Assembly (NCBI GenBank): GCA_030429345.1
Contig: JAUIFJ010000046.1
Coordinates: 1 to 22,223, forward strand
Length of the DNA stretch: 22,223 nucleotides
Direction of reading: 5' to 3'
Source: a bacterium
Lineage (GTDB): Bacteria > CAIWAD01
The notes under the pieces are model-generated. The model worked only from the letters and a program-made list of their open reading frames with translations. It was not told the DNA's origin and searched no databases. Positions 1 to 9,883 of the stretch are shown in pieces; positions within the stretch are counted from its first letter, which is position 1, and each line of letters begins with the position of its first letter. A program made the translations under genes and the position numbers.

Positions 1-312
1 GGTCCCTGGCACCGTCCCTGGCACCGTCCCTGGCACCGTCCGTGGCACTGTCCCTGGCACTGTCCTTGGCACGGTCCCTGGCACGGTCCCTGGCACGGTC
101 CCTGGCACTGTCCTTGGCACCGTCCCTGGCACTGTCCTTGGCACGGTCCTTGGCACGGTCCTTGGCACCGTCCCTGGCACCGTCCGTGGCACTGTCCCTG
201 GCACCGTCCCTGGCACTGTCCTTGGCACGGTCCCTGGCACCGTCCCTGGCACTGTCCCTGGCACGGTCCTTGGCACCGTCCTTGGCACTGTCCCTGGCAC
301 AGTGCCTGGCGC
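1..312. repeat. 12-bp tandem repeat (minisatellite), about 26 copies, cut by window edge
   Basis: A strict 12-bp period, NGTCCXTGGCAC, runs from the first base to about 312, where the last unit degenerates. N is c, t or g, and X is c or t, rarely g. The 11-mer GTCCCTGGCAC is nearly its own reverse complement (one mismatched pair), so single units or neighbours could fold. The period is a multiple of three, so reading frames stay open. In the S-L-A-x frame X is nearly silent but N changes the amino acid; in the V-P-G-T frame the reverse holds. No single frame makes both variable positions silent, which argues against protein-level selection. The array could still be the tail of a gene that starts left of the window. 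Confidence 0.95.
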
Positions 313-328
313 CGGGTCTCTGGACTGT

Positions 329-356
329 TTGGCCGCTGGATGCAGCTTGTTATGCT
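329..356 (+). promoter_or_regulatory. Possible sigma70-type promoter for the importer locus
   Basis: TTGGCC at 329-334 and TATGCT at 351-356 are separated by 16 bp, each matching four of six consensus bases. They lie about 80 bp upstream of the first binding-protein start, just after the tandem repeat ends. This is a weak match in GC-rich DNA. TTGACC at 392-397 is another -35-like hexamer but has no convincing -10 partner. Confidence 0.25.
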
Positions 357-433
357 GAAACCGCACAGAGGTCCGCCCCGCCGGCGGCCTGTTGACCCAT
401 ACAAGCTTTGCACCATTCAAACCGGAGCCTTCC

Positions 434-2401
434 ATGTCCGCCTTCCGCCGCCTGTTGATCCTGTTTTTCGCCTTGCCCCTCTTCATTGCCTGCGGCGGCG
501 GGGACAAGGCCCGCTACGATACCGGGCCGATCATGCCCGTCGACGAGGGCGTCAACAGCTTGCAGGTCTGGCGCGATGCGGGCTTCGAGGTGCTGGAAAC
601 CCCCGCCGGCGCCCTGCCGCAAATCCCAGCCGCCCAGGGCGGAGCAGGATTCGAGGAGCTCGCCGCGGCCGATGGCTGGGTCACGGAAACCGAGTATCAC
701 AGCGACGGCAGCACCGAGGCCCTGCCCGGCGGCCAGATCCGCGTTTACATTTCCGACTATCCGGCAACCACCCGCACCGAGGGCAAGGATACACACAACG
801 TCAACAACAGCATGTTCCGCCGCATGCAGTATGAGACGCTGCTCAACATCGATTCGGAAAGCCTGAAGTTCGTTCCCGGGCTGGCCAGCCACTGGAAGAT
901 CGTCGACCACGAGGACGGCAGCCAGAGCTACTTCTTCCGCATCGACCCCGATGCCCGCTGGCAGACCGGTCACCGTGTGACAAGCGCCGATGTCGTCGCC
1001 ACCTGGAAGCAGCGCGTCGACCAGGGCATGCTCTACCCCGCGGACGAGCTGACCTACAAGGAATACTCCGAACCCGTGATCCATTCGTCCTACATTGTCG
1101 AGGTGCGGACGGACAAGAAGAGCTGGCGGCGCTTCATGACCTTCGCGGCGGTCACCTGGATCTACCCGGACCACCTGATCGGCGGGCTGAGCGGAAAGGA
1201 CTTCCTCGAGCAGTACCAGATCCGCCCCCTGCCCGGGACGGGCCGCTACCTGCTCAAGGAGCGCGACCTGAAGCCTCCCAACAGCCTGACCTACACCCGC
1301 GTCGCCAACTACTGGGACAAGGACAACCCCAAGAAGGCCGGGCAGTGGAACTTCGCCCGCATCAAGTTCATCACGCTGAACGAGGAGACACTGATCCGCG
1401 AGCGCTTCAAGAAGGGGCAGCTCGACATGTACCTTGTCACACAATCCAAGTACTGGATGAAGGAGCTCGTGCCGGAAAGGGTGCACCAGGTCGCGAAGGG
1501 CTGGATCCAGAAGAAGCAGGTCTACAACAAGAAGGCCAACGGCATGCAGGGCCACTTCTTCAACCTGCGCAAGCCGCCCTTCGACGATATCCGCGTGAGA
1601 CAGGCCATCGCGCATCTCAACGACCGCGAGACCATGATCGAGAAGCTCTTCTACAACGCCTACGAGCCGGCGCACAGCATTTTCCCCGGCATGGAATTCG
1701 AGTACCCGGGCAACCCGAAGATCACCCATGACCCGGAAAAGGCGCGCCAGCTGCTGGCCGAGGCTGGCTGGAGCGAACGCAACGACGAGGGCTGGCTGGT
1801 CAAGGACGGGCAGGTCTTCGAGGTGGAGATCATGTACGACGGCTCACCCTCTTCCGAGCGCGTGCACACGGTCTTCCAGGAGAACTGGGCCGAAGCGGGC
1901 ATCAAGATGAACCTCAAGTCCACCACCTGGGCCACGATGATGCAGATCATGGACAGCCGCGAGTACACCTGTTACTACGGCGCCTGGTCCGGCAGCCTTT
2001 ATCCGGATCCGCAGGCCACCTGGCACAGCAAGTACGCCGATCGCGACAACTCGAACAACTTCACCGGTTTCCGCAACGCGGAACTGGACAGCCTGCTCGA
2101 GATCTACGAGGTCACCGACGACATCCAGGAACGCATCGGGCAGCTGCAGCAGATGGACCGGATCCTCATCGAATCCCAGGTCGGCGCCCTGGCCTGGTAC
2201 GGCCCCAACGAGCGCATTGCCCACTGGAACAAGTTCGGCATGCCCGAAGGCGTGCTCAACAAGACCGAGGACTGGCGCCGCCTGATCCGCCTGTGGTGGT
2301 ACGACGCGGACAAGCATGCCGAACTCAACGAGGCCATTGCCGCCGACGCCGAGATGGACCTGCCAAGCCTGAAGAAGATCACCTACTGGCTGGAGCACTG
2401 A
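434..2401 (+). CDS. Peptide ABC transporter lipoprotein substrate-binding protein (SBP family 5, YejA-like), copy 1
   Basis: This is a 655-residue extracytoplasmic binding protein that should capture oligopeptides or similar solutes for the permeases encoded downstream. The signal sequence [20 protein letters not shown] ends in a lipobox (LFIAC), so Cys20 is the likely lipid anchor. An acidic linker with K-A-R-Y-D-T-G-P follows. The family 5 domain covers roughly residues 110-600, with typical stretches such as [21 protein letters not shown] and [19 protein letters not shown]. The ATG at 434 was chosen over an upstream TTG at 392 because GGAG at 424-427 is 6 nt away and the signal peptide starts there. 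It is about half identical by eye to the next gene. The link to YejA rests on the YejB/YejE-like permeases and on the greater length than OppA/DppA. The substrate is not readable from sequence. Confidence 0.93.
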   Translation: MSAFRRLLILFFALPLFIACGGGDKARYDTGPIMPVDEGVNSLQVWRDAGFEVLETPAGALPQIPAAQGGAGFEELAAADGWVTETEYHSDGSTEALPGGQIRVYISDYPATTRTEGKDTHNVNNSMFRRMQYETLLNIDSESLKFVPGLASHWKIVDHEDGSQSYFFRIDPDARWQTGHRVTSADVVATWKQRVDQGMLYPADELTYKEYSEPVIHSSYIVEVRTDKKSWRRFMTFAAVTWIYPDHLIGGLSGKDFLEQYQIRPLPGTGRYLLKERDLKPPNSLTYTRVANYWDKDNPKKAGQWNFARIKFITLNEETLIRERFKKGQLDMYLVTQSKYWMKELVPERVHQVAKGWIQKKQVYNKKANGMQGHFFNLRKPPFDDIRVRQAIAHLNDRETMIEKLFYNAYEPAHSIFPGMEFEYPGNPKITHDPEKARQLLAEAGWSERNDEGWLVKDGQVFEVEIMYDGSPSSERVHTVFQENWAEAGIKMNLKSTTWATMMQIMDSREYTCYYGAWSGSLYPDPQATWHSKYADRDNSNNFTGFRNAELDSLLEIYEVTDDIQERIGQLQQMDRILIESQVGALAWYGPNERIAHWNKFGMPEGVLNKTEDWRRLIRLWWYDADKHAELNEAIAADAEMDLPSLKKITYWLEH

Positions 2402-2782
2402 AACCGGGCGGGAGGCAGCCGGTCTGATTCCGGTAGACGCCGCCGCGGCCCCCCTCCGGAGGAGCATTGCAGGTGCAGCGGCAGTCTTGTACTTTTTTCG
2501 CTTGCGACGGAAAGGTGCGTCAGCTTCTCCGTTGCCCGATTTCCGGGTCGACCACCGTCGATTGCCCCCCGCCCCGCGGGAAGTGCAATTGCCTGAAAAC
2601 CAACCTGCTCGCGAGGGAACCCTGAACTCCGCGGGAGCAATCCTCCCATTTTCCGGGTCCGGCTTTCCGGCACACTGTCGTCGAAGGTCGGCTGCAGCCT
2701 TGCGCGCAGCGGTTGGCTCGCATCGAATGAAATCCAACTCGCCACCAGGCGAATCCCACACGATGAAAGGCTGGAGTCCGCG
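2402..2782 (+). other. Intercistronic region between the two binding-protein genes
   Basis: This 381-bp stretch has no credible gene; the open frames crossing it have no recognisable domain. It contains short palindromes: CCTCCGGAGG at 2453-2462, CTCGCGAG at 2609-2616, and a 5-bp stem GGGAG/CTCCC at 2633-2647 followed by ATTTT. A T-run lies near 2492-2497. The length suggests that the second binding protein has its own promoter or a structured leader, but I cannot point to a convincing -35/-10 pair or a known riboswitch fold. GGAG at 2773-2776 is the ribosome binding site of the next gene. Confidence 0.5.
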
Positions 2783-4753
2783 ATGAAGCTTCGCTCCCTG
2801 CTCACCCTTGCCCTGTCCGCGGCCCTGCTGGTCGCCTGCGGAGGCGAAAAGAAGGCCCGCTACGACACGGGTCCCGTAATCACCAAGGACCTGTCCGTCA
2901 ATTCCAAGGATTACTGGCGCAGCACCGACTTCGAGGTGGTTGATGTCCCGGACGGGGCGCTTCCCGATGTCAGCGCCGAAGACGGCGGAGCCGGTTTCGA
3001 GCAGATCGCGGAAGCCGATGGCTGGATGACCAAGACGGATGTCGTCAGCATCGGTTCGCCGAAGGCCAAGAAGGGCGGGCTGATCCGCTTCGCCTTGAGC
3101 GAGTACCCGGCCACGCTGCGCAGCGAAGGCAAGGATTCCAACACCAGCGTCAACCAGATGTACAACGGCCTGATGTACGAAGGACTGGTCGGCGTGGATC
3201 CCACCACCCTGGACTTCATTCCGGGCCTGGCCAGCCACTGGAAGGTCGAGCAGCACGAGGACGGCACCCAGACCTTCTGGTTCCGCATCAATCCCGAGGC
3301 CCGCTGGCAGACCGGACACCGCGTCACCACCGCCGATGTCCTGGCCAGCTACAAGCAGCAGATGGACGACGGCCTGAAGGTGCCCTACGCTCTCGTTCTC
3401 TATGGAGAGTACAGCGAGCCCGAACTGCACAGCCCCTATATCGTCAGCGTCAACACCAAGGAGCTCAACTGGCGCCACTTCCTGTATTTCGGCGCCTCCC
3501 TGCAGATCTATCCTTCCCACATCCTCGATGGCATGACGGGCGCCGAGTACATGGAGCAGTTCCAGAACAAGGTCATGCCCGGCACCGGCCCCTACGTGCT
3601 GCGCATGGAGGATGTCAAGCAGGGCAACAGCATTACGCTGACCCGCCTGAACAACTACTGGGACAAGGACAGCCCGGCCAACGTGGGCATCAACAATTTC
3701 GACCGGATCAAGATTGTCATCGTCCAGGATGAGACCCTGAACCGCGAGAAGCTCAAGAAGGGCGAGCTGGACTTCTACGTGGTCGGCCAGGCCAAGTACT
3801 GGGTCAAGGAATTCATCGCCAGCGAGATCGATCAGGTCGACAAGGGCTGGATCCAGCGTCGCCGCGTCTTCAGCGACAACCCCAACGGCATCAACGGCTT
3901 CTGCTTCAACATGCGCGAGGCGCCCTTCGACGACATTCGCGTGCGCAAGGCCTTCGCCCATGTGATGAACCGCGAGAAGCTGATCGACAAGCTCTTCTAC
4001 GACCAGTACCTGCCCATGTACAGCTACTACCCCGGCAGCATCTACGAGAGCGACAACGTGGCGACCTACCCCCACGACCTGGACAAGGCGCTCGAGCTGC
4101 TCGGCGAGGCCGGCTGGAAAGAGCGGGACAACGAAGGCTGGCTGGTCAACGCCCAGGGTGAGCGCCTCGAGTTCGAGTTGATGATCGACCAGAGCCCCAC
4201 CTGGGAACGCGTGATGACCGTGATCCAGGAAGACTACAAGCAGGCCGGCATCAAGCTGAATCTCAAGCCGACCACCAGCGCCACCATGTTCCAGATGCTG
4301 ATGGAGCACAACTTCAAGCTGCACTGGCAGAACTGGGGCGGCCTGACCTTCCCCAATCCGGAATCCTCCTTCCATTCCAACATTGCCGACCAGGTGAATT
4401 CGGGCAATGTCAACGGCCTCAAGAACGCCCGTCTCGACTCCCTCTGCGAAGTATACAACGTGACCTTCTCGCAGGCCGAGAGGAATCGCCAGATCCAGCA
4501 GATCGACGACATCCTGACCCGCGAAGTGCCTTACGTGCTCGGCTGGTACGGCCCCTACAGCCGTGTCGCCTACTGGAACAAGTACGAGCACCCGGAAGCC
4601 GGCTGGAGCCGCACGGGCGACTGGCGCGCCGCGGTCCAGTACTGGTGGTACGACGCCGACAAGCACCAGGCCCTGCGCGAGGCCGTCGCCAACGGCCAGG
4701 GCATGCCCATCGGCACGGAAGACGTGACCTTCTGGCCGGAATACCAAGACTAG
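2783..4753 (+). CDS. Peptide ABC transporter lipoprotein substrate-binding protein (SBP family 5, YejA-like), copy 2
   Basis: This 656-residue paralogue of the preceding gene has the same layout. The signal peptide ends in lipobox LLVAC (Cys19), followed by the shared K-A-R-Y-D-T-G-P segment. The SBP_bac_5 domain includes KKGGLIRFALSEYPATLRSE near residues 95-115, [34 protein letters not shown] and the closing [12 protein letters not shown] at 2773-2776 sits 6 nt before the ATG. It has diverged from copy 1 throughout, so the duplication is old, and differing pocket regions could mean differing peptide preference. It lies 66 bp upstream of the first permease gene, separated by a hairpin, which fits higher expression of the binding protein than of the membrane subunits. 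Family assignment is firm; substrate is unknown. Confidence 0.93.
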   Translation: MKLRSLLTLALSAALLVACGGEKKARYDTGPVITKDLSVNSKDYWRSTDFEVVDVPDGALPDVSAEDGGAGFEQIAEADGWMTKTDVVSIGSPKAKKGGLIRFALSEYPATLRSEGKDSNTSVNQMYNGLMYEGLVGVDPTTLDFIPGLASHWKVEQHEDGTQTFWFRINPEARWQTGHRVTTADVLASYKQQMDDGLKVPYALVLYGEYSEPELHSPYIVSVNTKELNWRHFLYFGASLQIYPSHILDGMTGAEYMEQFQNKVMPGTGPYVLRMEDVKQGNSITLTRLNNYWDKDSPANVGINNFDRIKIVIVQDETLNREKLKKGELDFYVVGQAKYWVKEFIASEIDQVDKGWIQRRRVFSDNPNGINGFCFNMREAPFDDIRVRKAFAHVMNREKLIDKLFYDQYLPMYSYYPGSIYESDNVATYPHDLDKALELLGEAGWKERDNEGWLVNAQGERLEFELMIDQSPTWERVMTVIQEDYKQAGIKLNLKPTTSATMFQMLMEHNFKLHWQNWGGLTFPNPESSFHSNIADQVNSGNVNGLKNARLDSLCEVYNVTFSQAERNRQIQQIDDILTREVPYVLGWYGPYSRVAYWNKYEHPEAGWSRTGDWRAAVQYWWYDADKHQALREAVANGQGMPIGTEDVTFWPEYQD

Positions 4754-4781
4754 ACCTGTAACACGAATCACCCTTTGCAGG

Positions 4782-4801
4782 GGCGGTGAGCGATCGCCGC
4801 C
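4782..4801 (+). promoter_or_regulatory. Intercistronic hairpin between binding protein and permease genes
   Basis: GGCGGTG pairs with CGCCGCC (one G-U pair) around a 6-nt loop, between the binding-protein stop at 4753 and the permease start at 4820. No T-run follows, so it is probably not a full terminator. Such hairpins in other ABC import operons (malE-malF is the classic case) protect the binding-protein part of the mRNA. A role here is inferred. Confidence 0.45.
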
Positions 4802-4819
4802 TCTCCGAAAGGCAGGCTG

Positions 4820-6337
4820 ATGACCACATATTTCATTCGCAGGCTGCTGCTCATGATCCCGACCTTTCTCGGGATCACGCTGGTCGCCTTCACGGTGATC
4901 CAGTTCGTGCCCGGCGGGCCGCTGGAGCAGGAAATGATGCGCCTGCGCGGCGCCATGGCCGGCGGCGAGGCCGGAGCCGGATCCGGGGACAACACGGGCG
5001 GCACCACGGCGATTCCGGCCGAAGCGCTGGAAGAGATGAAGGCCTACTACGGCTACGACAAGCCGATCCTGCTCAACTTCAAGGTCTGGAGCCCCGGCAA
5101 GCAGGTCGAGGAGTACTTCGAACTCATTCCCCGGGAAGAAGAGATCACGGTCCTCGAGGACGAGCTCGGCGGGCTGATCGAGGAGATGAAGACCGTCGAC
5201 GGCCGTCAGGGACACCTGGACCGCGACGAGGTCGAGCGCCTGCGCGGCGAGATGGACGCGGTGCGCTCGGAGATCACCGATCTGCGAGATCTGATCGACG
5301 GCGAGCGTAGCGACGTGATCGCCACCGCCGAAATGGCCCTGCCCTGGCTGAAGCCGATCGCCCTCGGCGAAGGCGGCGTGTCGCGCCTGCAGCAGGAAAA
5401 GGCCATCGACCTGATCATCAAGCGCGAGAAACTGCCCGTCTGGACCAACCAGGAATTCGAGCGCAAGTTTGCCGAAGTCCAGAAGTGGGCCGCCGACAAC
5501 GACCCCCAGCCCTCGAGCTTCGTCCCCAAGATCTGGCGCACTTTCACCTATGGCCGCTACGGCTCCTGGCTGATCCGCATCGTGCAGCTCGACCTGGGCA
5601 AATCGCACCGCTATTCGCGGCCGGTGTGGGACGTCATCAAGAGCAAGTTCCCGATCTCGATCTACTTCGGCGTGATCGGTCTGCTCCTGTCCTACGGCAT
5701 CTGCATTCCATTGGGCGTCTGGAAGGCGGTGAAACACAACAGCCGCTTCGACACGGCGAGTTCGGTGATCATCTTCGTCGGCTATTCGACGCCCGGCTGG
5801 GCGCTGGGCGCCGTGCTGCTGGTGCTGCTCGGCGGCGGCAGCTTCCTCGACGTCTTCCCTCTGGGCGGTTTCCGCAGCGAGGACTTCGAATACCTGAGCT
5901 TCTGGGAGAAGGTCAAGGACCAGATGCATCACACCACCCTGCCGCTGATCTCCTGGAACATCGCCTCCTTCGCCAGCCTGACCGTGCTGATGAAGAATTC
6001 GCTGATGGAGAACCTGAGTGCCGACTATGTGCGCACGGCCTTCGCCAAGGGCCTGAGCGAGCGGCGCGTGGTCTTTCTGCACGCCCTGCGCAACAGCCTG
6101 ATCCCCCTGGCCACCGGCCTGGGCACGATCATCGGCGTGATCTTCGCCGGCAGCTATCTGATCGAGAAGGTCTTCAACATTGACGGCTTCGGCCTGCTGG
6201 GTTTCAACAGCCTGGTCAACCGGGATTATCCGGTGGTGCTGGCCAACATGGTCATCGCGGCCGTGATTCGTCTCTTCGGCAATATCCTGTCAGACATCAT
6301 CTACGCATCCATCGATCCACGGATCCGATTCAAATAG
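4820..6337 (+). CDS. yejB: Peptide ABC transporter permease, YejB-like, with a large extra coiled-coil-like segment
   Basis: This is the first membrane subunit of the importer, 505 residues; E. coli YejB is about 364 and DppB about 339. Residues 2-30 are the first helix (FIRRLLLMIPTFLGITLVAF), followed by the PGGPLEQ motif. Residues 70-85 (EEMKAYYGYDKPIL) match the YejB-type YGFDKPI region. An acidic, heptad-like stretch at about 100-165 and a further linker to about 245 follow, not found in standard permeases. The canonical core then resumes: DLGKSHRYSRPVWDVI (258-273), helices from 281 onward, the EAA loop YVRTAFAKGLSERRVVFLHA (403-422) and FGLLGFNSLVNRDYPVV near 457-473. The ATG at 4820 is preceded by AAAGGCAGG. 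The reading frame is clean, so the insertion is not a frameshift artefact. I recognise YejB-type motifs from memory; OppB/DppB is the broader family. Confidence 0.93.
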   Translation: MTTYFIRRLLLMIPTFLGITLVAFTVIQFVPGGPLEQEMMRLRGAMAGGEAGAGSGDNTGGTTAIPAEALEEMKAYYGYDKPILLNFKVWSPGKQVEEYFELIPREEEITVLEDELGGLIEEMKTVDGRQGHLDRDEVERLRGEMDAVRSEITDLRDLIDGERSDVIATAEMALPWLKPIALGEGGVSRLQQEKAIDLIIKREKLPVWTNQEFERKFAEVQKWAADNDPQPSSFVPKIWRTFTYGRYGSWLIRIVQLDLGKSHRYSRPVWDVIKSKFPISIYFGVIGLLLSYGICIPLGVWKAVKHNSRFDTASSVIIFVGYSTPGWALGAVLLVLLGGGSFLDVFPLGGFRSEDFEYLSFWEKVKDQMHHTTLPLISWNIASFASLTVLMKNSLMENLSADYVRTAFAKGLSERRVVFLHALRNSLIPLATGLGTIIGVIFAGSYLIEKVFNIDGFGLLGFNSLVNRDYPVVLANMVIAAVIRLFGNILSDIIYASIDPRIRFK

Positions 6338-6347
6338 GAGCCGCACG

Positions 6348-7394
6348 GTGGCCCAGAAAACCGCATCCCCGTCGATCTTCGCCAAGCGCTGGCGAAAGTT
6401 CAAGAGCATGAAGCGCGGCTATGTGAGCCTGCAGATCCTGCTGATCACCTATGGCCTGTCCTTCCTGCTTCCCTTCTTCGTCAGCAACAAGGCCCTCATC
6501 GTGTCCTACGAGGGCGAGTGGCATTTCCCGATGTTCGGCTACATCAGCGCCTCCGACCTCGGCCAGGAGCGCATCGGCGAGGCCAACTACCGCGAGCTGA
6601 AGGAGCTCTACAAGGCCCGGGACGAGGGCAACTGGGTGCTGATGCCCCTCTATCCCTACGGTCCCAAGGAGTCGCTGCTGGAAATGGACGGCACGCCGCC
6701 GCATCCGCCCAGCTCCTCGCACTGGATCGGCACGGACGACCGCGCGCGGGATGTCTTCGCGCGCCTCGTATACGGCTACAAGGTCTCGATCTCCTTCGCG
6801 CTGATCGTCACGATCATCGCCTACATCATCGGCGTGAGCATCGGCGGCATGCTGGGCTACTTCGGCGGCCTCTTCGACATCACGGTCCAGCGCTTCATCG
6901 AGATCTGGGGCTCGATCCCCTTCCTCTTCACGATCATGATCCTCAGCTCGCTGATCCAGCCCAGCTTCTTCATGCTGGCCGGCCTGCTGATCGCCTTCGC
7001 CTGGATGGGCATGACGTATTACATCCGCGGAGAGTTCTACCGCGAGAAATCGCGCGACTACGTGCAGGCCGCCATCTCCATGGGCGCCAGCGACCGCCGC
7101 GTGATCTTCAAGCACATCCTGCCCAACAGCCTGACGCCCGTGATCTCCTTCATGCCTTTCGCCATCGTCGGCAACATCAGCGCGCTGGTCTCGCTGGACT
7201 TCCTGGGCTTCGGCCTGCCGCCGGAGGAGCCGTCCTGGGGCAGCATGGTCAAGGTGGGCATGGCCAACATCACCGACTGGTGGCTCGTGCTGGCGCCGCT
7301 CGCGGCCCTGTTCGTGACACTCCTGCTCGTGGTATTCATCGGCGAGGGCATCCGCGAAGCCTTCGATCCCAAGGTCTATTCGCGGTTGAGGTAA
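6348..7394 (+). CDS. yejE: Peptide ABC transporter permease, YejE-like
   Basis: This 348-residue protein is the second membrane subunit, pairing with the 505-residue permease. A cytoplasmic N-terminus with KRGYVSLQI leads into the first helix (about 25-48), then NKALIVSYEGEWHFPMF. That segment and the long periplasmic stretch ending in SSSHWIGTDDRARDVFARL match the YejE type rather than shorter OppC/DppC proteins. Five core helices follow, with the EAA loop YVQAAISMGASDRRVIFKHI and the conserved SLDFLGFGLPPEEPSWG. The end, FIGEGIREAFDPK, is also YejE-like. The GTG at 6348 is supported by TAGGAG at 6335-6340, which overlaps the stop codon of the upstream permease, so the two are translationally linked. 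Confidence 0.94.
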   Translation: MAQKTASPSIFAKRWRKFKSMKRGYVSLQILLITYGLSFLLPFFVSNKALIVSYEGEWHFPMFGYISASDLGQERIGEANYRELKELYKARDEGNWVLMPLYPYGPKESLLEMDGTPPHPPSSSHWIGTDDRARDVFARLVYGYKVSISFALIVTIIAYIIGVSIGGMLGYFGGLFDITVQRFIEIWGSIPFLFTIMILSSLIQPSFFMLAGLLIAFAWMGMTYYIRGEFYREKSRDYVQAAISMGASDRRVIFKHILPNSLTPVISFMPFAIVGNISALVSLDFLGFGLPPEEPSWGSMVKVGMANITDWWLVLAPLAALFVTLLLVVFIGEGIREAFDPKVYSRLR

Positions 7395-7397
7395 GGG

Positions 7398-8415
<1,018 letters not shown>

Positions 8416-8426
<11 letters not shown>

Positions 8427-9453
8427 GGACCTGCTGCTGAAGGTGGAGGACCTCCACGTCCACTTCCCGATCCATGGCGGCCTGATGCTGCGCAAGGTGG
8501 CCGAGGTGCGCGCCGTCGACGGCATCAGCTTCGAACTGAAAAAGGGCGAGACCCTGGGCCTGGTCGGCGAATCCGGCTGCGGCAAGACCACGGTCGGCCG
8601 CGCCATCGTCAACGTGCTGCGCAGCGGCAGCCCGGATGTCGAGATCAGCGGCAAGCTGCTCTTCAACTCGGACAAGGGCTGGGTCGATCTGGCGCATCTG
8701 AAGCGCCGCGAGATGCGCCCCTACCGCAAAGACATCCAGATGATCTTCCAGGATCCCTTCTCGAGCCTCAACCCGCGCATGCTGGTCAAGGACATCATCG
8801 GCGAGCCCCTGGAGATCACCAATCCCGGCATCAAGGCTGCCGAAGTCACCGAGCGCGTCCACTGGCTGCTGGAAAAGGTGGGCCTTTCCGGCGAGCAGGC
8901 GCTGCGCTACCCGCACGAGTTCAGTGGCGGCCAGCGGCAGCGCATCGGCATTGCGCGCAGCCTGGCGACCAATCCGAAGCTGATCGTTGCCGACGAGCCC
9001 GTATCGGCGCTGGACGTGTCGATCCAGGCCCAGGTGATCAACCTGCTGCAGGATCTGCAGGAAGAATTCGACCTGACCTTCATCTTCATTGCCCATGACC
9101 TGAGCGTGGTCGAGCACCTGAGCGACCGCATTGCCGTGATGTATCTCGGCAGCATGGTCGAGCTGGGCGAGGCGCAGCAGGTCTACCGCAAGCCGACGCA
9201 CCCCTACAGCCGAGCCCTGCTGGACGCCGTGCCCCTGCCGGACCCCACGCGGGTCAAGACCAAGGATCGCCGCCTGCTGGAAGGCGACGTGCCCAATCCG
9301 ATCAACAAGCCCAGCGGCTGCTCCTTCCGCACCCGCTGCCCCATTGCCAAGCCGGAATGCGCCCAGAATGTGCCCCCCGTCGTCGAGGTGGGACCGAACC
9401 ACTTCGTCGCCTGCCCGCATGTGGATGTGGATCTGCTGGACCAGACCAAGTAA
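8416..9453 (+). CDS. Peptide ABC transporter ATP-binding protein, OppF/DppF-like
   Basis: This 345-residue second ATPase completes the transporter as a heterodimer with the preceding subunit. Motifs: Walker A GESGCGKT (51-58), Q-loop Gln112 in [12 protein letters not shown], signature FSGGQRQR (169-176), Walker B LIVADE (189-194), His227 in IAHDLS, and the C-terminal Cys-containing extension (C302, C308, C315, C333). The start at 8416 was chosen because AGGAGG at 8401-8406 precedes it at 9 nt and the protein begins with a normal ABC N-terminus; the frame is open further upstream, but that part is the other gene read out of frame. It overlaps the previous gene by 11 nt, so the two are coupled. 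It is the last gene of the importer locus. Confidence 0.95.
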
Positions 9454-9466
9454 GGCTGTCCAGCGG

Positions 9467-9500
9467 ATCGCTATCGCTATCGGGATCGCTATCGGGATCG
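9467..9500. repeat. Hexanucleotide microsatellite, about 5.7 copies
   Basis: Units ATCGCT and ATCGGG alternate without interruption, starting 14 bp after the stop of the ATPase gene. It opens the 511-bp gene-free stretch 9454-9964. Confidence 0.85.
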
Positions 9501-9635
9501 ATGTACCCATGACCGGCAGCGGTCCCGCTTTGCATTGCACCGCATTGAGCGGGAACGGGGCGCATTGGCGGAACGGGTTGGTTTGGGAAACGGATTTTGG
9601 GGTGGCCAACCCCATTTCCACACCCCCCCCGGTAC

Positions 9636-9654
9636 GGGTCGCCTGCGGCGACCC
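9636..9654. repeat. REP-like hairpin, copy A
   Basis: GGGTCGCC pairs perfectly with GGCGACCC around loop TGC: an 8-bp stem and 3-nt loop. It follows direct-repeat copy 1. It is the exact reverse complement of the hairpin at 9865-9883, so the two are mirror-oriented copies of one element. Confidence 0.85.
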
Positions 9655-9864
9655 TCGTCAAACCGACCCCAACCCGGCCACACCGATACACCCAATCCGC
9701 CGGCATCACGTTGCAACCCGGCCCATCAATTGGACAATCGCAACGGGGCGCGTTGGCGGAACGGGTTGGTTTGGGAATCGATGTTGGCGTGGCCGACGGT
9801 GGAACAATCTGCGTTGGCGGACGGGAATGGTTCGGGAAACGGTTTTGGGGGTGGCCGGCGGTTA

Positions 9865-9883
9865 GGGTCGCCGCAGGCGACCC
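9865..9883. repeat. REP-like hairpin, copy B (inverted relative to copy A)
   Basis: GGGTCGCC pairs with GGCGACCC around loop GCA; with one bulged base the stem extends by a TA pair on each side. It lies about 80 bp before the start of the exchanger gene. Confidence 0.85.

Noticed and set aside
1-312. CRISPR array
   Set aside because: Units are 12 bp and contiguous, with no unique spacers and no cas genes nearby.
42-395. Open frame across the tandem repeat (S-L-A-x repeats)
   Set aside because: The frame is open only because the period is a multiple of three. It has no ribosome binding site and no domain, and the variation is not synonymous in that frame.
2383-2805. Genes on either strand in the gap between the two binding-protein genes
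   Set aside because: Frames of 79-140 codons exist but overlap the flanking genes, lack domains and ribosome binding sites, and have atypical composition.
5117-5560. Frameshift or assembly error as the cause of the permease insertion
   Set aside because: The frame is uninterrupted, codon use matches the neighbours, and YejB-like motifs on both sides are in the same frame.
1844-6082. Very long open frame on the - strand opposite the transporter genes
   Set aside because: It is low-complexity in composition, spans several real + strand genes with complete domains, and is explained by high GC at third codon positions. It has no recognisable domain.
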